The notes: generated by a model not told the origin, from the sequence alone. A stretch of DNA of 64,000 bases from Adiantum capillus-veneris (GCA_014529385.2 CM043952.1:149943057-150007056), one strand, 5' to 3'; positions 1 to 12,261 are shown, numbered from the stretch's first letter. A program made the numbers and translations.

Positions 1-630
1 GATAGAATTACATCACGTTTGTCATTGTCCAGTATACTATAAGATACAAGGGGCCCTCTTTCATTGTTTATTCAGAGAGGGCATTGAACCGTTGCCTAGA
101 GTCATGAGATATTAGGATCAAGATGCCACGGGTTGTTTTTATTATAGCTGCACAAACACAGGGAGAGTCTCTTAAGGAGTTCATGCAGAGGGAGACATTC
201 ACAGAAGAAGATCACTGACTTCTTTAGAGCAGGCACTTGGCAGTCTAATGAGAAAGCTTCACAACAAATTTCAAAGCCCACCTATACCAAAGGTATAGGT
301 GTTAATAGAGTCAATGAGCTCGAAAGAGCTAGATGCCCACGTCTACGAGGGCAACCACGACGTCGATGGAGGCTCCGTCAGAGGATCATGACTACCCGAG
401 CATGACATTGGAGACATCTTGCATGGCTATTTACAGAAGCGGACATTGATGATGCTCTTCGACAATTGATGCAATACTTTCTCGGACAAGGTCGATGTGG
501 GGCATCCTTGGGCATTGATGATAATGATGATTTTAGTTTTTCGCTTTACTTCATTTTTATTTTGTACCTTGACATAGTATTAGAGCCACTAAGATTGCAA
601 CAGTTTGAACTCATACGACCTTTTGAAGAC
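1..630. other. Unassigned stretch, possible coding remnant
   Basis: No gene is recognised here. Between about 206 and 580 one plus-strand frame gives a basic stretch with RGQPRRRWRLRQR followed by an acidic end, which could be the tail of an old transposase or gene. It has no diagnostic motif and is not open at the start of the window. Confidence 0.2.
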
Positions 631-650
631 TTTTAATATAACATTTCATT

Positions 651-654
<4 letters not shown>

Positions 655-681
<27 letters not shown>
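655..681. repeat. (CT)n microsatellite
   Basis: An uninterrupted CT run, followed by a segment with AAACCCTAG that looks like plant 5'-leader sequence. No downstream gene could be defined. Confidence 0.9.
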
Positions 682-684
<3 letters not shown>

Positions 685-1030
685 CTTGCGCTTCAGCAGC
701 GGCAGCAGGCTCTCTTATACTGGAAACCCTAGCGCTTCAGGAACGGCAGCGAGAGAGTGAGAAGGGAACATCGAAACTGAGAAAAGCAAGAAAAAACTTG
801 GGTTGAGGGTTGCTTTGCTTGCAAGAAAAGCTACAAAAAGCAAGATACAGAGCTGGGCACAGCAGTGGCTACTGCCCTCTTCGTCTTTTTGAGTATCTCT
901 TATTCCCTCTATTATATCTATATTTGGGCCTCAAGCTGTTGAAGCAACAAATGGGGACAGGGTGAAGGACGAGTTTTAGGGGAGCTGAAGCAGCTGCTGC
1001 CTGTATAACCTGCCAACAACAAGCGGTGCT

Positions 1031-1905
1031 AGTCCATACTGCATTGGTGCGAGACATTTATGGCGCGATACAGTGTGCCTGCAAAGCTGAAGTGCAATGT
1101 GATTGTCGCTAGCTATAGCGCCGGGACCTGCCCCTAACCAGTACTGCGTCGGCGCGGGATGGTTTAGGGAAGGAAACTAACTCTCTTTTCTTTATCGAAA
1201 AACACTGTGTTATAAACAAAATACTTAAAGCATGGAAGGCAAGTAGAGCCAGTCACGGCATTGTTTAGGGGGGGATTTTTTTTTTCGAGTTATCAGAGGC
1301 ATGCTGCACCGCCCATTCAACCATACGTGCATAGCGTAGAGGTATGGCAATGACCCGCGATGGAGACGAGCTGAGTTTGAGATGCATACACTGCAAATGT
1401 GTTGACCTTTTGGTCAACTACTCTCAACCGGTTTCAATCACCGTCAATCGGCTCGGCTTGCCATGCCACGCCGGTAAGCTAACCGATATATAACCAAACC
1501 CCATAAGACGTCGACGTCGGCGAGATATAGTGCGACTACGAAGCCTAAGTGCAGTGTAGTTTCCCCTAGCTATAGCGTCCGGACATACCCCTAACCAGTA
1601 CCGCGTCGGCGCGGGATGGTTTAGGGCAGAAAACTAACTCGCTTATGTTTATCGAAATAAACAATGTGTAATAAAAAAATGACTTAAAGCACAGAAGTAA
1701 GTCCATACGACATCGACGCGGGACATTTAGGCAACGATACAATGTGACTGTGAAGTCTAAGTGCAGTGTGGTTGCCCCTAGCTATAACGTTGGGACATGC
1801 CCCTAACCAGTACCGCGTCGACGCGGAAGGGTTTAAGGCAGAAAACTAACTTTCTTATTTTTATCCAATTACCAGTGTGTAATAAACAATTTACTTAAAG
1901 CCCTA
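1031..1905. repeat. Tandem ~200-bp units, each with a CG-rich hairpin
   Basis: Three related units start near 1031, 1500 and 1701; the last two are directly adjacent. Each runs through a GTCCATAC-like start, a CTAGCTATA box, a hairpin, a purine-rich GAAAACTAAC box and an AATAAACAA-like end. The hairpins lie at 1131-1170, 1588-1626 and 1800-1838. Their left arm starts CCCCTAACCAGTACCGCG and their right arm ends CGCGGGATGGTTTAGGG, so the arms pair imperfectly around a TCGG loop. The units may be leader or LTR pieces of an unrecognised retroelement, or a small satellite. Confidence 0.75.
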
Positions 1906-2602
1906 AAGGCCTGGGAAAATGTAACCTTCATGCCACTCCTAGATTTGTAAGAGTAAACATGCATACAACACTGACCCAACGTTCACATTTAAAAGAGAAG
2001 TGTATGGTTTAATGAAAGTGAAGTTCACTCATGAAGTCATCACGTACACTGAAATAAAATTAGTAGTGTATTCAGAGTAGAGAAGAAAACTAAGCATCAA
2101 ATGTGACTTGGCTCTACTCAGTACCGTGTCGACATGAGAGGGGTAAGGGTGGAAAACATGCAATCTATTGAGCTTGCAAATCAAACTTAGCAACATGTGG
2201 GACATGCCTCAATCAGCATCACGTGGGACACAGTATGGTTAAAGGGGATGTCTTGGTTCAGAGATGTAATGTACATCGCATGCTTAAGAGTTATTCTCAA
2301 TGGCCATCCTCAACTGCTTATCAAAATGTGCCACTCCTCATAATTATGTGGACATGAAAATGGGAGAATAATTCGATAAGGAAGAGGCATAAGAAAGGTT
2401 ACTAGGCAAACCTGTGAAAATGAGGAGCTTGTGTCTTAGCTTAAGATATACAAATCATGTTATGGATATGCATTAATTGATTATATCACCATAATAGGCC
2501 TATCCTTTCGATCATCGGATTGCTATGCATTAATAAGTTATATCACCATCATAGGCCTATCCTTCCTATCATCATCCTATTGCAAGGCTTTCTGGGACAC
2601 TA

Positions 2603-2639
2603 CCCTAAACTATCCCGCGTCGGCGTGGAATTGTTTAGG
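2603..2639. repeat. Further copy of the CG-rich hairpin
   Basis: The same hairpin as in the 1031-1905 array, with arms starting CCCTAAACTATCCCGCG and ending in TTGTTTAGG, stands alone here. Weaker traces lie near 2120 and 2210, so the repeated module once extended over about 1.6 kb. Confidence 0.6.
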
Positions 2640-3960
2640 AAAATGTCCAAGTGGGTAGCAAGATTGAACCACAATGTTGGCATGATTGGACATAAAGGAG
2701 AGATTGACATTGCCATGTTTAAAGTTGAATAAATTTCGGTGTTCATGCATCAATGTTTTATTCCAATAAACAAAAGTAGAGAACATTATTGGGTGAATTG
2801 TATATATTTAATTGAAAGTTGTTGAGTATTGCTTTTTAAATTTTTGATTTGATGTTGTATATTGATTCATTTTTCTTGATGTTTGAATGTAGTCCATCTT
2901 ATTCTAGTGCAAATCCTAGAAGATGCGCCATGAGTGGATCCACTCCAAAACCTATTTGTAGTGATCAAGTAAGCTCAATTGTCAAAACAGAGTCGTCAAA
3001 CTATAGCGATAGTCATGACATTGCTTTAGGCTCTTTGCATGATGTAGATCAAGAGATAGCTACAATTGAAGCTGTTATGCAGACAATACCATTTATAATG
3101 AGACATGATGTACCACTTTGAAGGCTTATACCACATGATAAAGAACATGGTTTGAGGTCAGATGTCAGTGGCTTGAATCTTGCATTTTCTAGAGAAGGAT
3201 ATATCAAAGAAAAAGGTGCATTTATAGTGTCATTTTACTCTATATATCAAAAGGAATAGCATATATCCATCCACTAATCATCATTGATTACAATGGGAGC
3301 TAGATCATTGTCCTTGATGGATGGACATGTATCATAACTATATGCTTGTTTGTGAGAGAGAGATTGACAGTGCAAAGAGGACATAAGATCCCTCCATTGC
3401 TCTTTCCACCTCGGGTGGGGACGTATAAAGTGAAATTGATGTGATAGAAGATCCGATCATACGTGCGAGTGTCACTTCAGTGATTTTTCTTATAAATATA
3501 GATACAACACAAACTTTTTGGAATTTTGTACATTGCTAGTGAACATTCAATTGTAATTTTTAAACATTTTTGCTCCCCATTTTGGGTCACTTTTCATGCA
3601 ATTCTGCAACAATGTTTAGCAATTTTTGTCTGCATTGATCTTTGTAGGTGAGATGAATGTGCCACCATGAAACACTTGGAATATGTACATCATAAAACCA
3701 AAATAGGCATCTTATCAAGTGTTAAAACACACAATTGTGCCACATGTAGGGTCACGACTCCTCCAATAGGTATGTACATGACATATACTATAGTAGACAC
3801 TTCAACATATATCACAATATGTACATTATTGTTTTTATTCCCATCCATTGAGAAGTGTCAAAATTGAGGTAAATGTTTTTTTTTCACATTATGTACATGC
3901 TACGACATGACAAATTGTCATGATAGCTTCACTGCTTAAAGATTAAGGGAAGCAACACGA
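2640..3960. other. No recognised gene
   Basis: A 90-residue open frame at 2849-3121 (plus) is rich in serine and ends with a short acidic and hydrophobic segment. I recognise no family in it and see no flanking exon structure. The rest is AT-rich with no coding signal that I can support. Confidence 0.3.
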
Positions 3961-3970
3961 GATAGACGAG

Positions 3971-4323
3971 GAGCCTGGCATGATAGGTGTGTCCATAAAA
4001 AATATGGTTTACTAAACTCAAATAGATTTACTAACCTCACTGTGCTTTTTATATAGACTATGTTATGCATCTATGATTCACTAATTTCCTTGTTGTTTCT
4101 AACGGATATACGCTATTGGCACACGGAGCTTGTTGTTTCTAATGGATATACGCTATTGGCACACGGAGCCTGGCATGATAGGTGTGTCCATAAAAAATAT
4201 GGTTTACTAAACTCAAATAGATTTACTAACCTCACTGTGCTTTTTATATAGACTATGTTATGAATCTATGATTCACCAGTTTCCTTGTTGTTTCTAACGG
4301 ATATACGCTATTGGCACATGGAG
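3971..4323. repeat. Tandem duplication, 195-bp period, with inner 40-bp repeat
   Basis: The segment 3971-4128 is repeated almost exactly at 4166-4323. Each copy ends in a 40-bp module, and the module occurs three times (4089-4128, 4129-4168, 4284-4323). The near identity suggests a recent local duplication. Confidence 0.9.
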
Positions 4324-4436
4324 CTTACTTAGTTCAATACGATTTGTTTTGCCTGGAGAGAAATGTGTTTTGTAGGCACCAAGAGATCATAAATGCTTAG
4401 CTATCTCAAGGGATTACATTGCCAATTGCATGTCAG

Positions 4437-4592
4437 TTTCGATTGAGTATGCAATCACTAATATGGATGCCTCTACACGAGCATATGGTCATAGTTTGGA
4501 CTACATCCCCATTACACGTGAGCTTTGATCGATTGTGCAATCACCAATATAGATGCCTCTACATGAACATATGGTCATAGTTTGGACAGTGG
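4437..4592. repeat. Tandem duplication, ~87-bp period
   Basis: Two diverged copies contain GCAATCAC.AATAT and CATATGGTCATAGTTTGGAC, starting near 4437 and 4524. Confidence 0.75.
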
Positions 4593-5220
4593 TAGATATA
4601 GAAGGGATGGTAGGCTCATTTTGTAGGTTGTCAATTTGCTTTTTGTGGATTTTCCTTCTGGAGGTGCCTCTTCTTCATTCCTAGTCTAGAGGGCAAGATA
4701 GGTAGGAGGCCTCGACTTCTGCAGATGTGGTGGATGCAGAGAATAGATCTCTCGTTGGGAACTATTCGATCACTTGAGCATTCCATTTATTTTGGTCATG
4801 GACATGTTACTTTTTAAGTTTCCCCTACTTAGATTTTTCTTTTTCAAGATATGTATGTTAATTGTAGTATTAAAAATTGTAAGTCGAAAACTCATGCAAT
4901 TTTCATTGATTTTGGAAAAACTTTGTTTGCATTTTTAAGGTCTATTGATTTAATTTGCTGTGTTTATTTTTTCTTTATTGAAGTGCCAGTGTACATTGGG
5001 GTGGAGGAAAAAATCATGGTGCAAAATCCATGGTACAATGTTTAGAGAAACGACAAACCACGTCATGCATTCATCAACAACGAGTGTGATTCATGCTAAA
5101 GTATCATGTTTTGTACTTGATAAAACCAAATGTGAGAATTACTTTTTTTTAAAGAAATCATGATATTTAGTGTTCACTAAAGTGTTTCTCTTGACTTGGA
5201 TATGGCAACAAATAATTTCT

Positions 5221-5224
<4 letters not shown>
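4593..5224. other. No recognised gene
   Basis: AT-rich sequence with short open frames only; none shows a known motif. Confidence 0.3.

Positions 5225-5294
<70 letters not shown>
5225..5294. repeat. Compound (CT)n(GT)n microsatellite
   Basis: CT dinucleotides to about 5268 pass directly into GT dinucleotides, just upstream of element A. Confidence 0.95.
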
Positions 5295-5295
<1 letters not shown>

Positions 5296-5899
5296 CCTAG
5301 ATTTTGCTCGGTTTTAGTATTCGCTCGGTAAAGTTTGCTCGGTGCTTGGTAAGACTCCGAGTTTCCTAACTAAAAACCTAGTCGACAGAAACGGTATAGA
5401 TCCAAGAGAACAAGAAAATCAAGGGGGAATAAGCATAATCCGATGCCTCTTGTCAATGACAGAACGGGATATCTAAAGCTTGTCAAAGCTGATGATTGTG
5501 TCAAAGACGAGGTCACTGGCCGGTTTATCAAAACTAAACCGTGGAAAAACAACAAGAAGAATAGACACGAAAAGCAAACAAATAAGTCACAGGACGAGGG
5601 GAAAACAGGGTCTGGAATGACCAAAACAGAGAGGAAAACGGAGTACAATAAGCTCAAGCGAACCCTCAGAGACATATGGACGACTGACTTTGAAACAAAT
5701 GAGGACACGAATTCTGACAAGATGGATGCACTGTCCCATTATAAGAAGTATACCATACAAGATAGGAAAATCATAGTGCAACAACCAATGAGGGAATTGA
5801 AGGAACCGGGTACATTGTACGACGATCCTGAAAAAGCCAAATGAATAGATCTAGCGGAGCTAGGAGAAGATCCAAAACCTGCATATATTGCCACGGATC

Positions 5900-7230
5900 T
5901 TACTGAAGAAGAGGAAAAACTTTTGGTAGCTACTCTTAAACAATATAGAGATGTGTTTGCATGGTCATACAAAGATCTTAAGGGGGTGGATCCAAGTATC
6001 TGTCAACACACAATACCCCTTAAGAATGACGCCAAACCCAGTAGACAACGTCCCTATACTTACAATGAAACGTTTGCGAAAAAGATCAAGGAGGAGATAG
6101 ATAAACTTAAGGAGGCAGAGTTTATTTACGAAATTGAGCACACCGATTGGGTTTCACCGATTGTGGTGGTCCCGAAGAAAAATGGAAAGTTAAGAGTGTG
6201 CGTCAATCTCAAGAAAGTAAACGCTGCTACAATTCGGGAAAACTATCCCCTACCCATTAATGTAATAGAAAAGGTGGCAGGCAAAGAGGCTTATAGCTTC
6301 TTAGATGGCTTTTCGGGTTACAACCAACTCGCAATAAAACCAGAGGATCGGCACAAAACGGCTTTCGCAACTGAATGGGGTATTTTTGCATTCCGGGTAA
6401 TGGCTTTTGGCTTAACAAATGCACCAGCCATATTTCAAAGGCTGATGGGTCATGCTTTTAAAGAATATCTAAGACAGTTCTTAGAAATTTACATGGATGA
6501 CCTATGCGTTCACTCTCTTGTAAGATTGGAGCACATAGAGCACTTGACCAAGGTGTTCGAAAAATGCTGACTGTATTGGATTTGCCTGAATCCAAAGAAA
6601 TGTGTCTTCATGGTAAGACAGGGCAAAATATTGGGACATATAGTGTCCAAAAATGGTATTTCGACAGACATGGAGAAGATCAACGTCATTGTTGATCTAC
6701 CACGACCAGTAAAAGTGAAAGAGGTACAAACATTTATGGGCCATTGTGGATATTATCGCAGATTTATCTACTCATACGCTATAATTGCAAAACCACTTTA
6801 TGCGTTGATAACTAAATTTGAGTGGATGGATGAGTGCGAGAAATCTTTTCAAACGTTGAAGCAGAGATTAATTTCCGCTCCAATTTTGAAGGCTCCGGAT
6901 TGGGAAAAGATATTTCACATCCACGTAGATGCATCAACGTATGCAATAGGATGCGTACTTGCACAACCTGGAGAGAACAACATGGATTTTCCGATAAGTT
7001 ACTCCAGTAGACAACTGAACAATGCAGAGAAGAATTACACGACAATTGAGAGGGAGGGATTGGGTATGGTTTATGCGGTGAAAAAGTTTAGACACTACTT
7101 ACTTTCCAATAAATTTGTATTTTTCGTTGATCACCAAGCACTGATGTACTTAGTAAACAAACCTTGCAGTTTGGGGATAATTGTTCGATGGTCCATCATA
7201 CTGCTTGAGTTTGAATTCAGGTAGTAGTCA
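5900..7230 (+). pseudogene. Element A: reverse transcriptase and RNase H region
   Basis: The reverse transcriptase region shows GKLRVCVNLKKVNAAT, the SFLDGFSGYNQ motif, FGLTNAPAIFQRLM and the catalytic-site segment YMDDL. RNase H follows at about 6,900-7,200 with HVDASTYAIGCVL and a FVDHQALMYL segment. The domain order and wording are those of plant Ty3/gypsy pol. Part of a fossil element; not expected to be active. Confidence 0.9.
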
Positions 7231-7269
7231 AAAAAGAAACTACACACCAAAGAGCGGATCATTTATCTA

Positions 7270-9070
7270 GAATGATACATGGAGAAAACCCTGTAGGAGT
7301 TGATGATGATTTGCGAGATGCATATCTTTTCAACATTGAAATGGTTCCAAGATGCAGCGAGGATGTAATTCCTTTGCTGACTATTGGGTCATTGAATGTG
7401 ACAAGACAACCATCTACCATTGCAGCATCCAGATCATTGGTAATGTTGGCGGGCAGGCTATATAAACAGGGATCGGATCAAATCCTTAGGCTTTGTGTTG
7501 AATCGAGTGAACGGGAATTGTACCTAAACCAAGCTCATGTACAAACAACAGGGATTCACAATGGACATGCATATATGTATCAGAGATTGATGAGAATGGG
7601 TGTGTATTGGCCAAAAATACAACATAGTGTTCATATGCATGCCAAATCTTGCGTTAAATGCACGCTTCAAAAGCCAATAGAGCACGCGACTCTATTCAGA
7701 TTATCTGTAGCACCCCGATGGAGTAACTACATTGTTGAATACCTCACCACCAGGATACTGCCTGAGGGGATGAGTAGATCACGAATAAAAACGATCATGA
7801 AAGAGGTAGAAAACTATGTATTGATTGAGGACACTCTTTACAAGAGGGGAAAAGACAATCAATTGAGAATGTGCACAACTGAAGAGGAATACATTCCTAT
7901 CTTAGAGCAAGCACACGGTGGACAAGCTGGTGGAAATTTCTCAGCTAACAAAACGGCCAAAGCAATTCTTATTGCGGGCATAAGGTGGCCTACACTATTC
8001 ATGGACGCTGAAGAGTTTGTGAAACGATGTGACGATTGCCAAAAAACAAAAATTCCTAGAGCACGAGATGATATTCCCTTAAGGCCAATGATGGGGGCAA
8101 GAGCGTTTGCGAAATAGAGAATAGATTTTGTAGGACCGATAGCGCCTCTGGGATATAAAACGCACGCTCAATACATTATTGTGGCAACAGATTATCTAAC
8201 AAAATGGGTGGAAGCTAAAGCAACAACCAAAAATGATGCAAAAACGACAGCACAGTTTTTGTATGAGAACATTTTCACCAGATATGGCTTACCAATTGAG
8301 CTAGTGAGAGATAGAGGAACTCACTTCATCAATGAGGTGATCGAATTCCTATTGGATGAATTCATGGTAATTCATAGGAAATCCGCTCCCTATCACCCAC
8401 AAGCGAACGGCCAAGCAGAAAGTACGAATAAAATTTTGGTGACAATTCTCACCAAAATTGTTGGCGAATCGAGAGCTGACTGGGATCAAAAGGTGCATTC
8501 AGATTTATGGGCATATAGAGTAGCTTACAAAACGTCAATCGGAACGACTCTGTTCAACATGGTTTATGGAATTCAAGCGATTTTTCCACTTGAATTCCTT
8601 ATTCCCACGCTTCGAATCGCTAAACAATTAGAATGGACGGGCCATGAATTATCCAATCAGGTAGATGTCCTGGAAAAACTGGATGAAACGAGATTGAGAG
8701 CCGTTGCATCAATCTACGCGCAAAAATGAAACATGAAATCATTCTTTGATCAACATGTTATCAACAAGGAATTTGCTATTGGGGATTACGTCTTAATGTA
8801 TACCCTGAAACAACATTCCCGAAAACTCAAAAAGCGAAGAAATGGATCCTATGTGATTCATGACATATCATCTAGCGGTGCCATTAAACTTGCGACATTA
8901 GAGGGAGATGAAATGCCTAACTGGATTAGTGGTTGGAGATTAAAGAAATACAACATACCACTCACCACAGAGATGCTTGCCAAAATACACGCTGCGAAGG
9001 AGCGCAAGAACAAAGCAAAGGAAACAAAAGCTCAAGCGCAGGAGGAGGCCAAAGTCAGGATTTTAAAATG
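7270..9070 (+). pseudogene. Element A: integrase region with two zinc-binding domains
   Basis: Two successive His-His-Cys-Cys type regions are visible. The first, near 7,450-7,680, has AHVQTTGIHNGH and later CVKC. The second, near 7,820-8,060, has LYKRGKDNQLRMC, QAHGG and CDDCQKTK. The core at about 8,110-8,600 has VATDYLTKWVEAKA, YGLPIELVRDRGTHF and APYHPQANGQAESTNK, which hold the family's D-D-E positions. A basic, helical C-terminal part ends near 9,070. Most Ty3/gypsy integrases carry one zinc-binding domain, so the doubled region is unusual. Confidence 0.85.
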
Positions 9071-9128
9071 AAAACAATCCTTACAACAACAAAGACTTCC
9101 TCAACCAGTAGACACGGCTCAAATTCCT

Positions 9129-9743
9129 TTGTCTATAATTCAAACTAATGAGCAATGGGAAACAGGAATCGATGTTCGCATAAATGTCAGACTCACGCAT
9201 GGCAGATATCAACGAGCATTGATTGACATAGGAGCAAGAGTCAATGCGGTCAACTTCTCCACTTACAGGATGCTTATAGATGAACCCCTCGTGCAATCCA
9301 CACGTGACCTACAAACAGCAAACGGTGCAACAATGCCAACATTGGGGATAGTAAACTTACCAATCAATCTTGATGGAAATAGTTTTCCCCATCAATTTTT
9401 CGTAATGAAAGACGGAGAAATCAAAGAATCAATATGCTTGGGAGTTCCATGGATGAGAACATACAATGCAGTCATTGAATGGTCAGAACATGCGTTAAGG
9501 TACACACACGACTCTAACGTGTACATGACTCCATTCGCCAAAACAGATCACTCGTGGCCGAGCATCCCCATCGACAAAAAGCAACCGGCTAATCAGCCAA
9601 AAACACCACAAAAGGTTATTCAGAAAGTATGGATAAAGAAAAGATTGCTGACCAACAAACCGAGCAAGATATGGCTACCTAAGGACAAACTCCAGACGGC
9701 AGCAACATCATCTCAAAGACATCCAGAAGTTACTCCAAAGTAG
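9129..9743 (+). pseudogene. Element A: retropepsin-like region downstream of integrase
   Basis: This frame contains a pattern like an aspartic-protease fold: ALIDIGARVNAVNFSTYRML near the start, a TANGATMPTLGIV flap-like segment, and ICLGVPWMR later. In Ty3/gypsy elements protease normally lies between gag and reverse transcriptase, so its place after integrase is odd. The following ~280 bases encode a lysine- and proline-rich tail. It could instead be a captured or duplicated domain of another function. Part of a fossil element. Confidence 0.6.
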
Positions 9744-10162
9744 AAATGGCAACCAAAACTGGAGACAACTAAAGATTCGTTGACAAAGCTCGAAAGCAAA
9801 CCCAAAACTCAAAACAAGAAGCCTGAACTTCCAAAATGGCACTGGAAACCTGTGAAAACTAAAGCAGAAGCTGTAAAGATGCAACAAACCGCATACAGAT
9901 GGGTTCCAAAAATAGTTACCATCACAACACCCACAATCAAGGAAAGAGCAATTCGCCTGCAAGCTCTTCTGTTCCATAAACAGCTACCCTCGCCATCAAA
10001 AGCCACTGAAAAATACATTTAGTCCCCGCATCTTGCACAGCATATTGTTTCCCAACGCATTGTCTCAAACATCAGAATAGGGCCACATTACACGGCCATG
10101 AATAGACACAGATTCCAAAACCCATGCACATGCACCCGACCTTCGTCCGGGACGACTCAGAC

Positions 10163-11000
10163 AAGGAAGGGGGGAGTAATTGATGAATCTAGCAACAGTC
10201 AGGGACATTAAGGGGTCCAACGTGTATATATGTACATAATGTGTGTGTTTTTTTATTATTTAGAGTTCAGTTTCGAACATATTCGATCAAAACCTGGCAT
10301 TTTTAGCGTTTTTGTATCATCCGACCAGCATAATAATGAGCTGTAATGACAAAATCCGGAGCATTGGGATGCTTCTAGAGAAAATATATGCTTAGGGGTG
10401 AGTATAATAATTTTGGATAATTTTTGCCAGTTAATAAGTATTTTCAATTTATTATGTTTGATTTTCGTTAATAAAACATCAAAAATTAAAAAATCTCGCT
10501 CACAAGTGTCGGAATCAAGTTCTGGAAGCAAACGCCGAAGAATCATGATAAGGTTATCAAGCATGGAAGATATGAAGGTAATCGGAAGATGTCGAATTAG
10601 CCTTAATAATCATGACTACATTTCGCCAAAATCGCATCAAATGGTCATACGACGTCGGAACGACAAGCGGTTCGACCCACAGATGGTATGCAGATTATAT
10701 CGGGATCAAAGGTGAGGAAAATCAGCCCTGTGTCATGAAAATCTCGGAAAGATATAGGCCAGGTAGGCCAAACTCTAGCTCATAGTTCATTTTCACCTTT
10801 TGAGAGAGAAGGAGAGACCTTTTTGACCTAAAGCGAGCTGCCACGTTTCTACTCCGTACGGACGAACGGAGCCAGTATTTCACACCAGATTTCACAGTTA
10901 TGTTCCTTATCAAGTAAAGATCAAGTCTATTACGCATGCAAGCGTGAATCTTTGCACAAACGGGCGAAGGGATCAAATCAAAGTCGGATCGGGTCAAAGA
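10163..11000 (+). repeat. Element A: polypurine tract and presumed 3' LTR
   Basis: The purine run AAGGAAGGGGGGAG at 10163-10176 matches the run at 15895-15908 in front of the 3' LTR of element B. The next bases (TAATTGATGAATCTAGCAAC) resemble the start of B's LTR (TGTTTGACGGACGAAGCAAC). The right boundary is uncertain: no second LTR copy is available for comparison, and ~11,000 is an estimate. Confidence 0.5.
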
Positions 11001-11114
11001 AGTCAAGGGCCCTTAGAGGCATCCAAACAAAACTTTTTTCAGGCACAGAACACATCAATGTGCTCCCCACAAGGTCAGGAACAAAGCCATATGGTCAAAT
11101 CACAATTTGGTGGT

Positions 11115-12261
11115 GGTACACCGATCGCGATCGGTGTACCTCACTAACAAAAATTGGGACAGAACATGCAAAACACCTCCCCTCAGCCTCGCCTACAATC
11201 TGCTGGTTTCAAAATCAATTTTGGCCTCCATGGTACGATCGCGATCGGTGTCCCCCAAATGCAGGTTTTGCAATTTTTGATTTGGCCCAGGCTTGGAACT
11301 CAATTAAAAGTACACACTCTTGAATTTTCAAGGAAAATGCACAAATTTTGCTCATGAAATGGGCCTAATTTGTCAAACACAACCGAAAAGGGAAAATTTG
11401 ACCTACAACTACCAAAATCCGGTTAAAAATAATGATGAATGGTTTGAAAGGTACACTTGTCTGACTAAGAGTCAGAACAGTTGTAGAAAACCTCGGATGG
11501 ATCTCAGAATCTCCTGCAAGTACAGATATAGTCATTTCAGTCTCGAATGATCACACAAAGGTAGAATTGGATCCGAACCAATGCCAAAACCAAAAGGTCA
11601 CTTAAGGATGTTCAAGCATCACATGGATATCCAAGAAATGCCTGAAAAATGCACAAATCTGGAAAACCTCCTAAGACAGGGTATAAAGTGCCTGATAAGG
11701 TCAAAATCAGACAATGGAGTAGGCTGATGGTAGCAGAACCTCATGGAAGCAGTGGGAGCTCTAAAACTAACTTCAACTAACTCCAGGATCCAACCAAAGT
11801 TCATCACGAAAACCCAATATGGTTGGACTTAGTAAAATATGGTCAAACAGTGAAGAATTGCTCTAATTTGTTCATTTTAAGTCCAAACTTGGAAATAAAT
11901 CATCAGTGGGCTAGGCAGGCATAGGGGTTCATGACCATCTAGTTTTCACCCAAAAAAATCCCAGAACACCGATCGCGATCGGTGTACCTCAGCTTCAGAT
12001 TTTGACAAAAACCTATCAGATCCCTTGTATACATTTTGTTCAAGTCACCAACCAAGTTTCAAGCTATTTGGACATCAAAAACTCATGAAAAGTCAGAGTC
12101 TAGTCCAAAACTCCCTTGTAACCCAGAATTGGGACCTTTAAACTCAAAAGTGGTTCAAATGAAACACAGAGTGGACCAAAATGACCCTCCAACTATCAAC
12201 AACCCACTCATGTGATCAAATCTAATTTTGGCCTCTGTACTACAATCGCGATCGGTGTACC
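11115..12261 (+). repeat. Element B leader: repeated CG-centred palindrome
   Basis: A perfect 26-bp palindrome at 11115-11140 has core ACACCGATCGCGATCGGTGT. The same 20-bp core recurs at 11966-11985. Partial copies lie at 11236-11250 and 12245-12261. At three sites the right flank reads GTACCTCA, and at 11236 and 12245 the left flank shares AATTTTGGCCTC, so longer units were repeated. A variant 27-bp copy (16468-16494) lies inside the 3' LTR. Confidence 0.85.

Larger units (their letters stand above)
5300..11000 (+). mobile_element. Ty3/gypsy LTR retrotransposon fossil A
   Basis: A plus-strand Metaviridae-type pol region runs from about 5,440 to 10,020. In order it has reverse transcriptase, RNase H, two integrase zinc-binding regions, integrase core, a C-terminal basic region, and a protease-like region after integrase. 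A polypurine tract (AAGGAAGGGGGGAG) lies at 10163-10176 and a presumed 3' LTR follows. No 5' LTR, primer site or capsid region was found, so the left part is missing or unrecognised. The element is broken, with several interruptions along its length, and looks old. Its reverse transcriptase is not of the chromovirus type familiar in seed plants. Confidence 0.85.

Noticed and set aside
1131-1170. CCCTAA/TTTAGGG as telomere-type sequence
   Set aside because: The motif occurs once per arm as part of a hairpin, not as a tandem telomere array.
1399-1414. Inverted TTGACC/GGTCAA pair as a W-box regulatory site
   Set aside because: No gene could be placed next to it; a 6-bp-arm palindrome is expected by chance in 64 kb.
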